Shown here: positions 42,357 through 53,516 of the stretch, in pieces
How the letters are laid out: each line of letters opens with the position of its first letter
How positions within the stretch are numbered: position 1 is the first letter of the stretch
Source: Sphingopyxis sp.
GTDB lineage: Bacteria; Pseudomonadota; Alphaproteobacteria; Sphingomonadales; Sphingomonadaceae
NCBI RefSeq assembly: GCF_016704835.1
Contig: NZ_JADIZJ010000022.1
Location: 1-64,000, forward strand
Reading direction: 5' to 3'
DNA length: 64,000 bases
Translations under genes and position numbers: made by a program
The notes under the pieces: generated by a model
The model's input: only the letters and a program-made list of their open reading frames with translations
Database searches by the model: none
What the model was told of the DNA's origin: nothing

Positions 42357-42620
42357 CTATTCGGCGGCGAAGATTTCCGCCAGTTCCGAATTGGCGACTT
42401 CTTCGACGCTGATCACGCTGGTGTTCTGCAGATGCTGCAACCGCCGGATCAGCATGGTCACCGCATGGTGCGGGACCATGATCACCTCGTCGCGGTCGCG
42501 TTCGGTTTTGCGCTGCTGCCGAATGACCACGCCCTGATGCGTCGGATAGGCCGTCACTGCCTGCACGGGATGCACGACCAGATCGGCTTCCGACCAGTTG
42601 AATTCCAAACCGCGTGCCAT
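42357..42620 (-). CDS. Small conserved-looking protein in suf cluster (87 aa)
   Basis: An 87-residue protein starting MARGLEFNWSEADLVVHPVQ with GGAG eight bases before the ATG. It has an alternating region QGVVIRQQRKTERDRDEVIM, suggesting beta-strand then charged helix, and ends AEIFAAE. No signal peptide or known motif. It sits between the suf lipoprotein gene and sufC, on the same strand, so it is probably expressed with the operon, though a 230-bp gap upstream could hold its own promoter. Confidence 0.65.
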   Translation of the reverse strand: MARGLEFNWSEADLVVHPVQAVTAYPTHQGVVIRQQRKTERDRDEVIMVPHHAVTMLIRRLQHLQNTSVISVEEVANSELAEIFAAE

Positions 42621-42850
42621 GGCTGTGTCTCCGGACCGAATCGGACTGGGGACGAGCATATGACAAAGACGTGACGCACCATGTCCCCGGATGCGGACTG
42701 GCAGAAATTATAGTTAATTCAGCCCGGTCCGCGGCGACTTCGCGTGCGAGCCCGGCGCAAACTGTCTCAATTCGGAGCATGTCAGGCCACGATTCAGCCC
42801 GCGGCCGACCCGTCAGGACCGCCTTGCCGACTATCGGGGCGCACAGATGG

Positions 42851-43248
42851 TCAATTTTGCGCATCTTGCGCTTTCATCTGATCCAAAATTCGCCGCTCGG
42901 CACCGCTAATGATCGCATTGGCGGTCGCTTGCGCCGTCTCGCGGCTGGCAAAGGGAATTTGCTCGCCAATGCCATCTGCCATGACATTGACCGCCACTTC
43001 GCGCGCGCCGGCAACCGATGCGACGTCGGCAAAACTGAGCGGCAAACGACCGAATTCGGCTTTGTAACTTGCAGCCGCCTTACGCAGATCGCGCTCATAG
43101 GATGTGACTGCGCCGCGAACCTCAGGCGGCAATTTCTCGGCAATCGCGCCCGCGTCGAGCAAGCGGCCATCGTCGGCCGAGCCCGCGTCACCGCAAGCCG
43201 AAAGCAGGGCCATGCCCAAGAAAACAGGGATCGCAAACCGCAGGCCCA

Positions 43249-43249
<1 letters not shown>
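42851..43249 (-). CDS. Lipoprotein inside the suf operon
   Basis: A 132-residue protein with a classical lipoprotein leader (AIPVFLGMALLSAC, Cys19). The mature part is helical and charged (GAIAEKLPPEVRGAVTSYER, AERRILDQMKAQD). Its ATG overlaps the sufB stop as TAATG, which implies translational coupling to an iron-sulfur assembly protein, odd for an exported lipoprotein. No family recognised; function unknown. Confidence 0.75.
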
Positions 43250-44732
<1,483 letters not shown>

Positions 44733-44736
<4 letters not shown>

Positions 44737-45194
44737 AATCTGATCTCGTCGCCGGCCATTGCCGGGATCGGCGGAGGGGAGGGGTGTTTGGGGGCGACGC
44801 TCAAGGTCGCCAGGCTGATCTCTTGCAAGGCCCCGCGCACCGCGCCGTTCACCACGCCCCAATGCGGCTGCACCTTGCAGCTACCCTCGAGCGAGCAATC
44901 ATGCCGCCCTTCGGCAACGCAGGAGGTCAGGGCGATGGGCCCTTCCACCGCTTCGATGATGTCCGCAACGCTGATCGCCGCCGCAGGCCGCGCGAGCCGT
45001 ACGCCGCCGCCGCTGCCGCGTGATGCCACGAGCAGACCGGCGCGGGCGAGGCCGCTCACCAGTTTCTGTGCGGTCGGTCCCGGTATGCCCGTCTGTTCGG
45101 CGAGCAGCGCGGCGTGGAGCGGCACCGTCCCGCACTGGCGGGCGGCGGCGCTCATGAGCACGACGGCATAATCGGCAAGGTTGGACAGGCGCAT
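44733..45194 (-). CDS. Rrf2-family iron-sulfur regulator of the suf operon
   Basis: A 153-residue Rrf2 protein (IscR/SufR type). The N-terminal winged helix spans about residues 1-70 (MRLSNLADYAVVLMS, GPTAQKLVSGLARAGLL). Three cysteines, Cys92, Cys100 and Cys106, followed by His111, form the cluster-binding group. It heads the suf operon and presumably represses it when clusters are plentiful. ATG at 45194; a perfect inverted repeat lies 22-39 bases upstream of it. Confidence 0.92.
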
Positions 45195-45216
45195 AAAATT
45201 GCGAACGATTCTTAAC

Positions 45217-45233
45217 TGGAGTAAATCACTCCA
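45217..45233. promoter_or_regulatory. Putative operator of the suf operon
   Basis: Perfect inverted repeat TGGAGT-AAATC-ACTCCA, placed 22-39 bases upstream of the Rrf2 regulator start, within the expected promoter zone. Size and spacing fit an autoregulatory Rrf2-family site. Confidence 0.65.
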
Positions 45234-45280
45234 CTTATATAGGCCAAGCCTCTGCGCGGTGCAACCAGGCGGCCCTTCCA

Positions 45281-45305
45281 GGGTGCCAAGAAAAAAAAGG
45301 CACCC
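45281..45305. repeat. Hairpin with poly-A loop
   Basis: 7-bp arms GGGTGCC / GGCACCC around an 11-base A-rich loop. Could terminate an opposing transcript or act as a processing site. Confidence 0.5.
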
Positions 45306-45491
45306 ATCCGGCCGGGGCCAAATGAGTGCCGAGATGAAGGTCTCAGTCCTCGTCAGAGGATGAGCTCTTCTGGGTCGCAAGCGGGGATTATGCCGACGCG
45401 ATGATTCGCGATTGGACGGAAACGCCAAAAGCGGCGGCCGCTCATATTTTGATGGTTAATCAGTGGCGGAGGTTCGATTTGCGGCGCGTCT

Positions 45492-45566
45492 CTTGCGTGA
45501 TCGCGAGCGCCGCGAAGCAATCCAGAGCCCGCGTAAACCGCGCTCGATTTCTTCGCTGAGCTTGCC
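45492..45566. repeat. Palindromic dispersed repeat, copy 2
   Basis: Shares the core ATCCAGAG-N3-GCGTAAACCGC-N-CT-N-GATT with copy 1 near 2.75 kb and has similar outer arms (CTTGCG... and ...GCTTGCC). Same spacing between core parts; arms diverged. Confidence 0.72.
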
Positions 45567-45586
45567 ATGGCGGCGGCGGAGGACGC

Positions 45587-46474
45587 TCAGGTTTCCGACA
45601 CCAGCGGGCCGACCTTGCCGGCCAGCTGCTTGCGGCCGCGGGTCGTCGCTTCGGTATAATTTGTCGGTTTGCTGAGCTGGCCTGGCGTCGCACCCGCGAA
45701 GCGCTTGATCTCGCGGATCAGATGCGACTGGTCATAAAAGGCATCGCCGAGCTGCGCGGAATCGAGCCCTTCGCCGCGCGCCAGCGCCGATGCGGCGCGC
45801 ACCGCGCGATATTTGCGCGCCAGCATCCGCGGCGATAGCCCGTAATAATGTTTCGTCATCCGCTCAACCGAACGGATCGACATGCCCGTGGCACCGACCA
45901 GGTCGGATACCTGCGGCGAAGGCGATGCGGTCAGCCATTCATCGACGGTGCGGATGAACCACAAGGGCGGCGCCTCGCCGCGCGTCAGGATCTCGCGCGC
46001 AAAATTATTGCCGATGATCAGCCTCGCCTCGACGTCCGCTGCCTGTTCCAGCGCCGTCGCCACCTCGTCGATCCACGGCCCGAACCGGTCGGTCGCATCA
46101 ATCGCGCGGTCGGTCAGCTTTTCGGCGTCGTCGCCCATCAGCGCCGCCCAGCCCGCGGGCAGCAGGCCAAGACCGAACAACTGCGTCGGAGAGTTGCTGA
46201 TCGCGCGAACGCGCCCGCTCGTCGGGCCAATGATGATCGCACGCGACACCGTTGTGCGGTGGCCGTCGGCAAAGACATATTCGCCGTCGGCATTGGTGAC
46301 AAAGCGGAACTGCGGCCGGTCGGCGCGTTCATATTCGTCGAATTTCGGCATGTTCAGCCGCGCAAAATAAAAGCTGGACACCATGTCCGCCAGATCGGGA
46401 TCGGGCGGGAAATAGTGTAATTCGAACGGCGCGACGCCGTCCACGCTGCCACGCGACGATGATGCTTCTGACAT
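45587..46474 (-). CDS. AraC-family transcriptional regulator
   Basis: A 295-residue protein. The N-terminal two-thirds carries a sensing/dimer domain (FELHYFPPDPDLADMVSSFY), and the C-terminal 100 residues hold an AraC-type double HTH: VSDLVGATGMSIRSVERMTK and LGDAFYDQSHLIREIKRFAGATPGQL. ATG at 46474 is preferred over a TTG 17 codons earlier. Divergent neighbours give no clear target. Cytoplasmic DNA-binding protein. Confidence 0.87.
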   Translation of the reverse strand: MSEASSSRGSVDGVAPFELHYFPPDPDLADMVSSFYFARLNMPKFDEYERADRPQFRFVTNADGEYVFADGHRTTVSRAIIIGPTSGRVRAISNSPTQLFGLGLLPAGWAALMGDDAEKLTDRAIDATDRFGPWIDEVATALEQAADVEARLIIGNNFAREILTRGEAPPLWFIRTVDEWLTASPSPQVSDLVGATGMSIRSVERMTKHYYGLSPRMLARKYRAVRAASALARGEGLDSAQLGDAFYDQSHLIREIKRFAGATPGQLSKPTNYTEATTRGRKQLAGKVGPLVSET

Positions 46475-46574
46475 GAGACCCAGCCCCGACAGCTTTTCCC
46501 CAAGCTGCCTTGTTATCTGGAACAAATCATTTGCGTTTCTTCGCTGCGCGTCAAGCGTGAAGTTTGTTCTTTAA

Positions 46575-48395
46575 TTAGCTTTTTTGCGCGGCAATCCATG
46601 CATCGACGCGTCGCTCGAGGATGTCGAGCGGCACCGGTCCCGATTCGAGGACCACGTCGTGAAAGGCGCGATAGTCGAATTTCGCGCCCATCGCTGCCTG
46701 CGCGCGGCCGCGCAATTCCATGATCTTGAGCTTGCCGATCAGATATGCGGTCGCCTGTCCCGGATAGACGATATAGCGTTCGATCGCCTTTTCGATGTCG
46801 CCGTCGGGGTTGGGCGTGTTGTCTTTAAGATATTTGATCGCCCGTTCGCGGCTCCAGCGCTTGTCGTGGATTCCGGTGTCGACGACCAGGCGGCACGCAC
46901 GCCACAGCTCCATGCCCAACCGCCCGAAATCGCTGTAGGGATCGGTGTAGAAGCCCATGTCCTTGGCCAGTTCCTCGCTATAGAGACCCCAGCCTTCGGT
47001 ATAGGCTGTGAAACCGCCAAAGCGGCGGAACGGCGGCAGGCCGGTGAGCTCGGTCTGCACCGCACGCTGGAGGTGATGCCCCGGGACGCCCTCATGATAT
47101 GCGAGCGCTTCGAGCTCGGTCTTGGGCATGTCGCGCAGGTCATAGAGATTGACGTAATAGGTACCGGGGCGCGATCCGTCGGGTGACGGCGACTGGTAGA
47201 ACGCCTTGCCCGCCGATTTTTCGCGGAACGCTTCGACCGCCTTTACCTGCAAGGCGGCCTTGGGCAGCGTGTTGAAGAAAGCCGGGAGCCGGGCCTCCAT
47301 CGCCCGCGTCCGCGCATCGACTTCGGCCAGATAGGCTTCGCGCGTCGTGTGATAATATTGCGGGCTGGTGCGCAGATGCTCGAAAAACTGCTGCAGCGTT
47401 CCCTTGAAGCCGACCTTGGTCATGATCGTCTTCATCTCGCCATGGATGCGCGCGACCTCGGACAGGCCGAGGTCGTGGATCTGTGTCGCGGTCATGTCGG
47501 TGGTCGTATAATTGGCGAGCAGCGCTTCGTAATAGGCTTTGCCGTCGGGCAGGCGCCACACCCCGTCCTGCGTCGGTGCGCTTGCCTGCTGGCGCTTCAT
47601 TTCGGTCAGCAGGCGGCCGTAGGCGGGACCGGCGCTGTCGGCCCACGCCGTTTTCGCTGCGGTGGTCAGCCGCGTCTTTTCGGCAGCGGCAATGTCGAGC
47701 TTGGCGACCTTCGCGGTCAGATCCTCGATGACGGCGTTGTTCTGTCCTTGCAGATTACCAATGTCCGAAATCAGATAGGCATAGACCCATTTGGGCGGCT
47801 GGACGCCGCTGGCGGCGCGCGCCACCGATTGTGCGGTCAGCGCGTCGAGGACGGGACCAAGACCGCGAATCCGTGCGAGATAGGCTTCGGCCTCGGCGGC
47901 ATCGGCAACCCGGTGGATGTTGATCAGGAAAGCGGGGAGCTGGCTTTGCGGGCCGTTCATCTGGTCGAAGACATAGCCGTGGTTGCGGTACGCAAACAGC
48001 CGCTGGGCGCGGGCGGCCTGCGCGTTGAACAGTTCGAACGACAGCGCATCGTCGGCCGACATCGTTTTGGGGTCAAAACTGCCGCGCATTGCCTCGGCGG
48101 TCGCCTGCTGCAATTTGTGGCTCGCGACCGCGGCGTCATCGCTGACATCGTTCCAGCGGCCATAATCGCCATCGCGAATTCCGCGATAAGCCTTGCCCTG
48201 CGGGCTCAGCGACAGCTGCGCGGCGTCATAATTGGCGAAGAATTGCGCAAGGTTGGCGCCGGCAGGAACGGCGTCGGGCGCAGGCACCGACGCCGCGGTA
48301 GCCGGCGCTTCCTGCGTCGCGGTGGGCGCGCAGCCTGCCACGGCGAGCAGAGCAAGGCCGGTGGACAGACGAGCGATGAGGCGAAGCTGCGACAC
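46575..48395 (-). CDS. DUF885 lipoprotein (putative metallopeptidase)
   Basis: A 606-residue exported lipoprotein (LALLAVAGC, Cys22). It belongs to the DUF885 family: late in the protein ALAYHEGVPGHHLQRAVQ has the HExxxHH-like zinc motif, followed by FTAYTEGWGLYSEELAKDMG carrying another conserved Glu, in the manner of M32/M3-like helical peptidases. Enzymatic activity in this family is mostly unproven. Probably periplasmic. Convergent with none; divergent from pyrD. Confidence 0.9.
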   Translation of the reverse strand: MSQLRLIARLSTGLALLAVAGCAPTATQEAPATAASVPAPDAVPAGANLAQFFANYDAAQLSLSPQGKAYRGIRDGDYGRWNDVSDDAAVASHKLQQATAEAMRGSFDPKTMSADDALSFELFNAQAARAQRLFAYRNHGYVFDQMNGPQSQLPAFLINIHRVADAAEAEAYLARIRGLGPVLDALTAQSVARAASGVQPPKWVYAYLISDIGNLQGQNNAVIEDLTAKVAKLDIAAAEKTRLTTAAKTAWADSAGPAYGRLLTEMKRQQASAPTQDGVWRLPDGKAYYEALLANYTTTDMTATQIHDLGLSEVARIHGEMKTIMTKVGFKGTLQQFFEHLRTSPQYYHTTREAYLAEVDARTRAMEARLPAFFNTLPKAALQVKAVEAFREKSAGKAFYQSPSPDGSRPGTYYVNLYDLRDMPKTELEALAYHEGVPGHHLQRAVQTELTGLPPFRRFGGFTAYTEGWGLYSEELAKDMGFYTDPYSDFGRLGMELWRACRLVVDTGIHDKRWSRERAIKYLKDNTPNPDGDIEKAIERYIVYPGQATAYLIGKLKIMELRGRAQAAMGAKFDYRAFHDVVLESGPVPLDILERRVDAWIAAQKS

Positions 48396-48487
48396 GATTT
48401 TCTCCCAGTATTTCGATGGCTTTTTGGCGATGCCGATAGGTTGAGGCGGGGCTTGCCATAGCCGCGCGGGGCGCGCAATGGCGGGCC

Positions 48488-49558
48488 ATGTCGCTCTTCG
48501 CCTCTGCCGCCGACGCCGCCTATGCGCTCGTTCGCCCGATCGTCCAAGCCACCGACGGTGAGGCGGCGCATAATCTGACCCTCAGCGCACTCCAGCCGCT
48601 GCCGCGCGCGCGGACCGCGCTGACCAGCCCGGTGCTCGCGACCGAACTTGCCGGGCTGCATTTCCCCAATCCGGTCGGTCTTGCCCCCGGTTTCGACAAG
48701 GATGCGCGCGTTGCGCACGCGATGCCGCATTTTGGTTTCGGCTTTGTCGAGGTCGGCACGCTGACGCCGTTGCCGCAAGCGGGCAACCCGCGCCCGCGGC
48801 TGTTCCGGCTGGTCGAGGATGGCGCGGTGATCAACCGCATGGGCTTCAACAATGGCGGGCAGGCCAAGGCGGCCGAACGCATTGCGTGCCTACGCCGCTA
48901 TGGCCTGCCGGTGCCGCTCGGGATCAATATCGGCGCGAACAAGGACAGTATCGACCGTATCGCCGATTATGCCAAAGGCACCGCGGCGATGGCGCCGCTC
49001 GCCGATTATCTGACGATCAATATCAGCTCGCCGAACACGCCGGGCCTGCGCGCCTTGCAAGACAAGGGCGCTCTCGAGGCGCTGCTTGACGGCGTCGCCG
49101 CGGCGCAGCCTGCGGGCGCGGCGAGACCGGTGTTCCTGAAGGTCGCGCCAGACCTCGAACCCGCGGACATCGATGACATCGTCGCGGTGGCGATGAACAT
49201 GGGTTTGGCCGCGGTGATCGTGTCGAACACGACCATCACCCGCCCGCCGCTGGCATCGCGCTATGCCGACGAAGCGGGAGGCCTGTCAGGGGCACCGCTC
49301 GCCGAACTGGCGCTGCAGCGGGTTCGCGACTTCCGCGCCGCGAGCGGTGGCAAGTTGCCGCTGGTTGCCGCGGGCGGGATCGCTTCGGCGGAGCAGGCGT
49401 GGGAACGCATCCGCGCGGGCGCCAGCCTGGTGCAGATTTATTCGGCGATGGTCTTTTCGGGCCCGGGCCTGGCGGCGCGTATTGCGCACGGGCTGGAACA
49501 GCTCGCGGTGCGCGACGGGTTCGCGCGCGTGGCGGACGCGGTCGGCAAGGGCGAATAA
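48488..49558 (+). CDS. pyrD: Dihydroorotate dehydrogenase (quinone), class 2
   Basis: A 356-residue FMN enzyme for the fourth step of pyrimidine synthesis. The N-terminal amphipathic helix (YALVRPIVQATDGEAAHNLT) marks the membrane-bound, quinone-using class. Further signs: NPVGLAPGFDKDARV, VEVGTLTPLPQAGNPRPRLF, the catalytic-Ser loop TINISSPNTPGLR, and AAGGIASAEQAWERIRAGAS at the FMN phosphate. Complete gene. Confidence 0.95.
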   Translation: MSLFASAADAAYALVRPIVQATDGEAAHNLTLSALQPLPRARTALTSPVLATELAGLHFPNPVGLAPGFDKDARVAHAMPHFGFGFVEVGTLTPLPQAGNPRPRLFRLVEDGAVINRMGFNNGGQAKAAERIACLRRYGLPVPLGINIGANKDSIDRIADYAKGTAAMAPLADYLTINISSPNTPGLRALQDKGALEALLDGVAAAQPAGAARPVFLKVAPDLEPADIDDIVAVAMNMGLAAVIVSNTTITRPPLASRYADEAGGLSGAPLAELALQRVRDFRAASGGKLPLVAAGGIASAEQAWERIRAGASLVQIYSAMVFSGPGLAARIAHGLEQLAVRDGFARVADAVGKGE

Positions 49559-49797
49559 TCCTCCCTGTCGCGGAGTGATCCGACCACGGACATCGGCTTC
49601 AGCTGTTCGGAGACATCGTTTACACTTTTGGCGGGTTGGCCGGGCGCGGAGCGATGCCGTTCGAAGGATTCCGTGCGATGTCCTTGCAAGCCAGAGTTGG
49701 TCCGTCAGTGCGCCGCGCTGCCACCTCGTCGCCGCTGCGCGGCAGGAAGGATCGGTTAGACTTGCACTCCCTCCGACCCCGCGCCAAAGTCGCCGCC
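49559..49797. other. Gap between pyrD and gamma-glutamyltransferase, no gene
   Basis: The reading frame of the following gene stays open through here but does not look coding and lacks a leader peptide; nothing else was recognised. Confidence 0.5.
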
Positions 49798-51489
49798 ATG
49801 TTGAAAAGATTCCTGCCGCTTGCCGCGGTCCTCACCCTGACCCTTCCGTCATCCGCCCTCGCACAGGGGGTCACCTCGTCCGCCGATTCGCGCGCGACCG
49901 AAGCGGGGCGTCAGATTTTGCACCAGGGCGGCACCGCTGCCGACGCCGCGGTCGCAATGGTCGCGGTGCTGACTTTGGTCGAGCCGCAATCGAGTGGCAT
50001 CGGCGGCGGCGGCCTCATGCTGCATCATGATGCAAGGGATGGCAGCATTTCGACGATCGACGGCCGCGAAATGGCGCCTGCTTCTGCAAAGCCCGGTCGC
50101 TTTCTCGGCGCCGACGGCAAGCCGCGCGGCTATTCGGATGCGATTCCGGGCGGATTGTCGGTGGGTATTCCTGGCAACATGCGGCTGATGGAAATGGCGC
50201 ACAAGAAATGGGGCAAGCTGGAATGGGCGGCTCTGTTCCAGCCCGCGATCAAGCTGGCCGAAGAAGGTTTCGAGGTCACCCCGGTGCTGTACAACTGGAT
50301 GACGCGGTTCGAATCGCTGTGGAAGGATTTTCCAGAAGCGCGCGCGATCTATTATGTCGATGGCAAGCCGGCGCCAGTCGGGACCCGGATCCGCAATCCC
50401 GCCTACGCCGCGCTACTGCGTGATGTCGCCGCGCGCGGCCCCGGTGCTTTTTACAGCGGCGCCAATGCCAGGGCGATCAGCGAGGCGGTCGCCAATGCGC
50501 CGCGCAACAAGGCGCAGCTGACGGTCAAGGATGTCGCGTCCTACAAGGCGAAGGAACGTCCGGCGGTCTGCACCAGCTATCGCATCTACAAGGTGTGCGG
50601 CATGGGGCCGCCGTCATCGGGGGCGACCACTGTTCTCGGCATCCTCGGAATGATCGAGGGCTGGGACATGAAGGCGATGGGGCAGGACAATCCGATGAGC
50701 TGGCACCTGCTCGCCGAGGCGATGCAGCTCTCCTACGCCGACCGCGGTGCCTATCTGGGTGATGCCGATTTTGTCGAAGTCCCGGTGGCGGGGCTGCTCG
50801 ACAAAAAATATCTGGCCGAGCGCCGCCAGCTGATCTCGCCCTTTGGCGCTGCCGGAACTTATGCGCCGGGCGCCCCGCCTGGCGCCAAGCCGCGCGCCGA
50901 AGCGCCGCCGATCCCCGAACAGGGTACCACCCATTTTGCGGTCGTCGACAAAGCGGGCAATGTCGTGTCGATGACCTCGACGATCGAGAGCATTTTCGGC
51001 AGCCACCTGATCGCCAACGGCTATTTCCTCAACAACGAACTCACCGATTTCGACCTTGCCCCGCTTCAGGATGGCGTACCAACCGCGAACCGTGTGCAGG
51101 CGGGCAAGCGCCCGCTGTCGTCGATGTCGCCGACGATCGTCTATGGTCCTGACGGCAAGGTCGTGCTCGCGGTCGGGTCGGCGGGCGGCAAGCGCATCAT
51201 CATGCATGTGACGAAGGTGCTCGTTGGCGTGCTTGATTGGGGGCTCGATGCCAAAACGGCGATGGAACTGCCCAACCTCTATTTCGGCGACCGCGGCGTG
51301 CTGATCGAAAACACCGACGCCGGCGAGGCGTTGGCCGCGAAGATGAAACCCTTTGGTTATAGCTTCACACCGACCGAACTGGGATCAAAGCTCAACGCGG
51401 TCGAGCGTGTCGGCGACGGCTGGCGCGGCGCCGCCGATCCGCGCGGTCCGGGGACATCGTCGGTGGATGGCGCGCCGCCGCAAGGCTAA
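49798..51489 (+). CDS. ggt: Gamma-glutamyltransferase, periplasmic
   Basis: A 563-residue Ntn-hydrolase precursor with a signal peptide (KRFLPLAAVLTLTLPSSALA). The large-subunit part has GGTAADAAVAMVAVLTLVEP and SGIGGGGLMLHHDAR; self-cleavage is expected before the Thr nucleophile in EQGTTHFAVVDKAGN, and the small subunit follows with GSAGGKRIIMHV. It cleaves glutathione and gamma-glutamyl compounds in the periplasm. The ATG at 49798 was chosen because it gives the leader peptide; upstream extension has none. Confidence 0.92.
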   Translation: MLKRFLPLAAVLTLTLPSSALAQGVTSSADSRATEAGRQILHQGGTAADAAVAMVAVLTLVEPQSSGIGGGGLMLHHDARDGSISTIDGREMAPASAKPGRFLGADGKPRGYSDAIPGGLSVGIPGNMRLMEMAHKKWGKLEWAALFQPAIKLAEEGFEVTPVLYNWMTRFESLWKDFPEARAIYYVDGKPAPVGTRIRNPAYAALLRDVAARGPGAFYSGANARAISEAVANAPRNKAQLTVKDVASYKAKERPAVCTSYRIYKVCGMGPPSSGATTVLGILGMIEGWDMKAMGQDNPMSWHLLAEAMQLSYADRGAYLGDADFVEVPVAGLLDKKYLAERRQLISPFGAAGTYAPGAPPGAKPRAEAPPIPEQGTTHFAVVDKAGNVVSMTSTIESIFGSHLIANGYFLNNELTDFDLAPLQDGVPTANRVQAGKRPLSSMSPTIVYGPDGKVVLAVGSAGGKRIIMHVTKVLVGVLDWGLDAKTAMELPNLYFGDRGVLIENTDAGEALAAKMKPFGYSFTPTELGSKLNAVERVGDGWRGAADPRGPGTSSVDGAPPQG

Positions 51490-51531
51490 GATGCAACGAT
51501 AATAATCGAGAATCCGCGGAGAGTGACAGGC

Positions 51532-53361
51532 ATGAAGCTGACCAACCCCCATCTCGACCATTTTCCGAGTCTGGTCGCGATGTTCTTCGACCGCGCCGAA
51601 AGGGGCGGCGAAGATCCGTTTCTCTGGCGCAAGGCCGACCGCGTCTGGCATCCGCTCAGCTGGCGACAGGTCGCGAACCAGGTTGCGGCGCTCGCGCATA
51701 ATCTCCGCGAACTGGGGCTCAAAGACGGCGACCGGGTGGTACTGATCAGCGAAAACCGCCCCGAATGGTGCATCGCCGACCTCGCGATCATGGCCGCAGG
51801 GTGCATCACCGTGCCGACCTACACCACGAACACCGAACGCGATCATCAGCACATTCTCGACAATAGCGGCGCCAAGGCGGTGATCGTGTCGACCGCCAAG
51901 CTGGCGCGCACGCTCATGCCCGCGGTCATGCGCTCCGATGCCAATATCGTCATCAGCATGGAAAGCCTGCGCGTGGGGCAACAAGGCGATGTGTCGGTTC
52001 GCGACTGGCAGTCGCTGGTAACCGGTGGCGAGGCGTATCTGGACGAAGCCAAGGCGCGCGGCACCGCAATGACGCGCGACGATACGGCCTGCCTGATCTA
52101 CACCAGCGGCACCGGCGGTGCCCCGCGCGGAGTGATGCAGCATCATGGCGCGATCCTGCACAATGCCGCGGGCGCCGCCGAGGTGCTCGTCAATGATTTC
52201 GGCATCGGCGACGAAGAGGTGTTCCTGTCCTTCCTGCCGCTCAGCCACGCCTATGAACATTCGGGTGGTCAGTTCCTGCCGATCATGGTCGGGGCGCAAA
52301 TCTATTACAGCGAAGGCCTCGAAAAGCTGGTCTCGAACATCGAGGAGACGCGCCCGACGATCATGGTCGTCGTGCCGCGCCTGTTCGAGGTGATCCGCGC
52401 GCGGATGATCAAATCGGTCGAAAAACAGGGCAAGCTTGCGAACTGGATGCTGAACCAGGCGCTGCGCGTCGGCGAAAAGGATTATGAGCGCGGTTTGGGC
52501 GTACTCGACCGGCCCGTCGATCTGATCCTCGACAAACTGTTCCGGCCCAAGATCCAGAAACGCTTTGGCGGCAGAATGAAGGCGCTGGTGTCGGGCGGCG
52601 CGCCGCTCAATCCCGAAATCGGGGTATTCTTCCACTCGATCGGGCTGACCTTGCTGCAGGGCTATGGGCAGACCGAGGCGGGGCCGGTGATCAGCTGCAA
52701 CCGCCCGAGCGCCGGGATCAAGATGGACACCGTCGGTCCGCCATTGATGAACACCGAGGTCAAGATCGCCGACGATGGCGAGATATTGGTGCGCGGCGAG
52801 CTGGTGATGAAGGGCTATTGGCGCAATCCGGCCGAAACCGAGCGGGTGCTGGTCCCAGATCCGGCGGAGCCGGAAAAAGGCGCGTGGCTGCACACCGGCG
52901 ACATCGGGCATATCGATGCAAAGGGCCGCATCGTTATCACCGACCGCAAGAAGGATCTGATCGTCAACGACAAGGGCGACAATGTCTCGCCGCAGCGCGT
53001 CGAAGGCATGCTGACGCTGCAGCCCGAGATTTTGCAGGCGATGGTCTATGGCGACAAGCGCCCACATCTGGTCGGCCTGCTCGTCCCCGACCCCGAATGG
53101 ATGGCCGAATGGGCCGAAGCGGAAGGGCTGCCGAAAGACCTCTGCCGGCTGCGCGAGCATGAGAAATTCCGCGCCGCGATCCGCGCCGCAGTCGATCGCG
53201 TCAATGGCCAGCTGTCGGTGATCGAAAAGGTGCGCAAGTTCGACTTCGCCGAAGAAGCCTTCTCAATCGAGAATGAGCAGATGACGCCGTCGATGAAGAT
53301 CCGCCGCCATGTGCTGCGCGAAGTATATGCGGATAAGATATCGGCCTTGTATAAAGCCTGA
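51532..53361 (+). CDS. Long-chain acyl-CoA ligase (FadD15/AMP-forming type)
   Basis: A 609-residue adenylating enzyme. ATP/AMP loop YTSGTGGAPRGVMQHHG, A5 motif GYGQTEAGPVISCNR, and the hinge/A8 region HTGDIGHIDAKGRIVITDRKKD are intact, and the long form with FYSSQ-like insert matches bacterial long-chain fatty acyl-CoA ligases. It activates fatty acids for degradation or lipid use. ATG at 51532 follows a GGAGAGTGACAGG purine run. Cytoplasmic or membrane-associated. Confidence 0.92.
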   Translation: MKLTNPHLDHFPSLVAMFFDRAERGGEDPFLWRKADRVWHPLSWRQVANQVAALAHNLRELGLKDGDRVVLISENRPEWCIADLAIMAAGCITVPTYTTNTERDHQHILDNSGAKAVIVSTAKLARTLMPAVMRSDANIVISMESLRVGQQGDVSVRDWQSLVTGGEAYLDEAKARGTAMTRDDTACLIYTSGTGGAPRGVMQHHGAILHNAAGAAEVLVNDFGIGDEEVFLSFLPLSHAYEHSGGQFLPIMVGAQIYYSEGLEKLVSNIEETRPTIMVVVPRLFEVIRARMIKSVEKQGKLANWMLNQALRVGEKDYERGLGVLDRPVDLILDKLFRPKIQKRFGGRMKALVSGGAPLNPEIGVFFHSIGLTLLQGYGQTEAGPVISCNRPSAGIKMDTVGPPLMNTEVKIADDGEILVRGELVMKGYWRNPAETERVLVPDPAEPEKGAWLHTGDIGHIDAKGRIVITDRKKDLIVNDKGDNVSPQRVEGMLTLQPEILQAMVYGDKRPHLVGLLVPDPEWMAEWAEAEGLPKDLCRLREHEKFRAAIRAAVDRVNGQLSVIEKVRKFDFAEEAFSIENEQMTPSMKIRRHVLREVYADKISALYKA

Positions 53362-53499
53362 TCGTCGATCCCGCAAAGGGCGCGCGCTGCCGGCCTTGGC
53401 TACCCTGCCTGAAGGCCCCGCCTTCGCGAGGGCCACGAGTGCTGGAGCAGGCGGGGGTGCGACCCGAAGAGCTCGGCGCAAACCGGTCCCCGCCTGCGA

Positions 53500-53516
53500 C
53501 TGAACCGCTGGTTCAG
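53500..53516. repeat. Short hairpin at the convergent gene ends
   Basis: Perfect 7-bp arms CTGAACC / GGTTCAG with a GCT loop, overlapping the stop of the minus-strand lipoprotein gene and 140 bases after the acyl-CoA ligase. Possibly a bidirectional terminator stem; no long T-run. Confidence 0.45.

Larger units (their letters stand above)
45195..45586. other. suf promoter region and gene-free gap
   Basis: Holds the suf operator, a GGGTGCC/GGCACCC hairpin with an A-rich loop at 45281-45305, and the second palindromic repeat copy at 45492-45566. No gene was recognised. Confidence 0.6.

Noticed and set aside
42259..42864. 201-residue minus-strand frame spanning the gap upstream of the 87-residue suf-cluster gene
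   Set aside because: Only a short N-terminal segment looks protein-like; the rest is a frame-shifted reading of the 87-residue gene, which has the better start and ribosome-binding site. A degraded gene in 42621-42850 cannot be excluded.
45463..45675. Small plus-strand frame in the suf promoter gap
   Set aside because: Runs through the palindromic repeat and into the antisense of the AraC gene; no ribosome-binding site.
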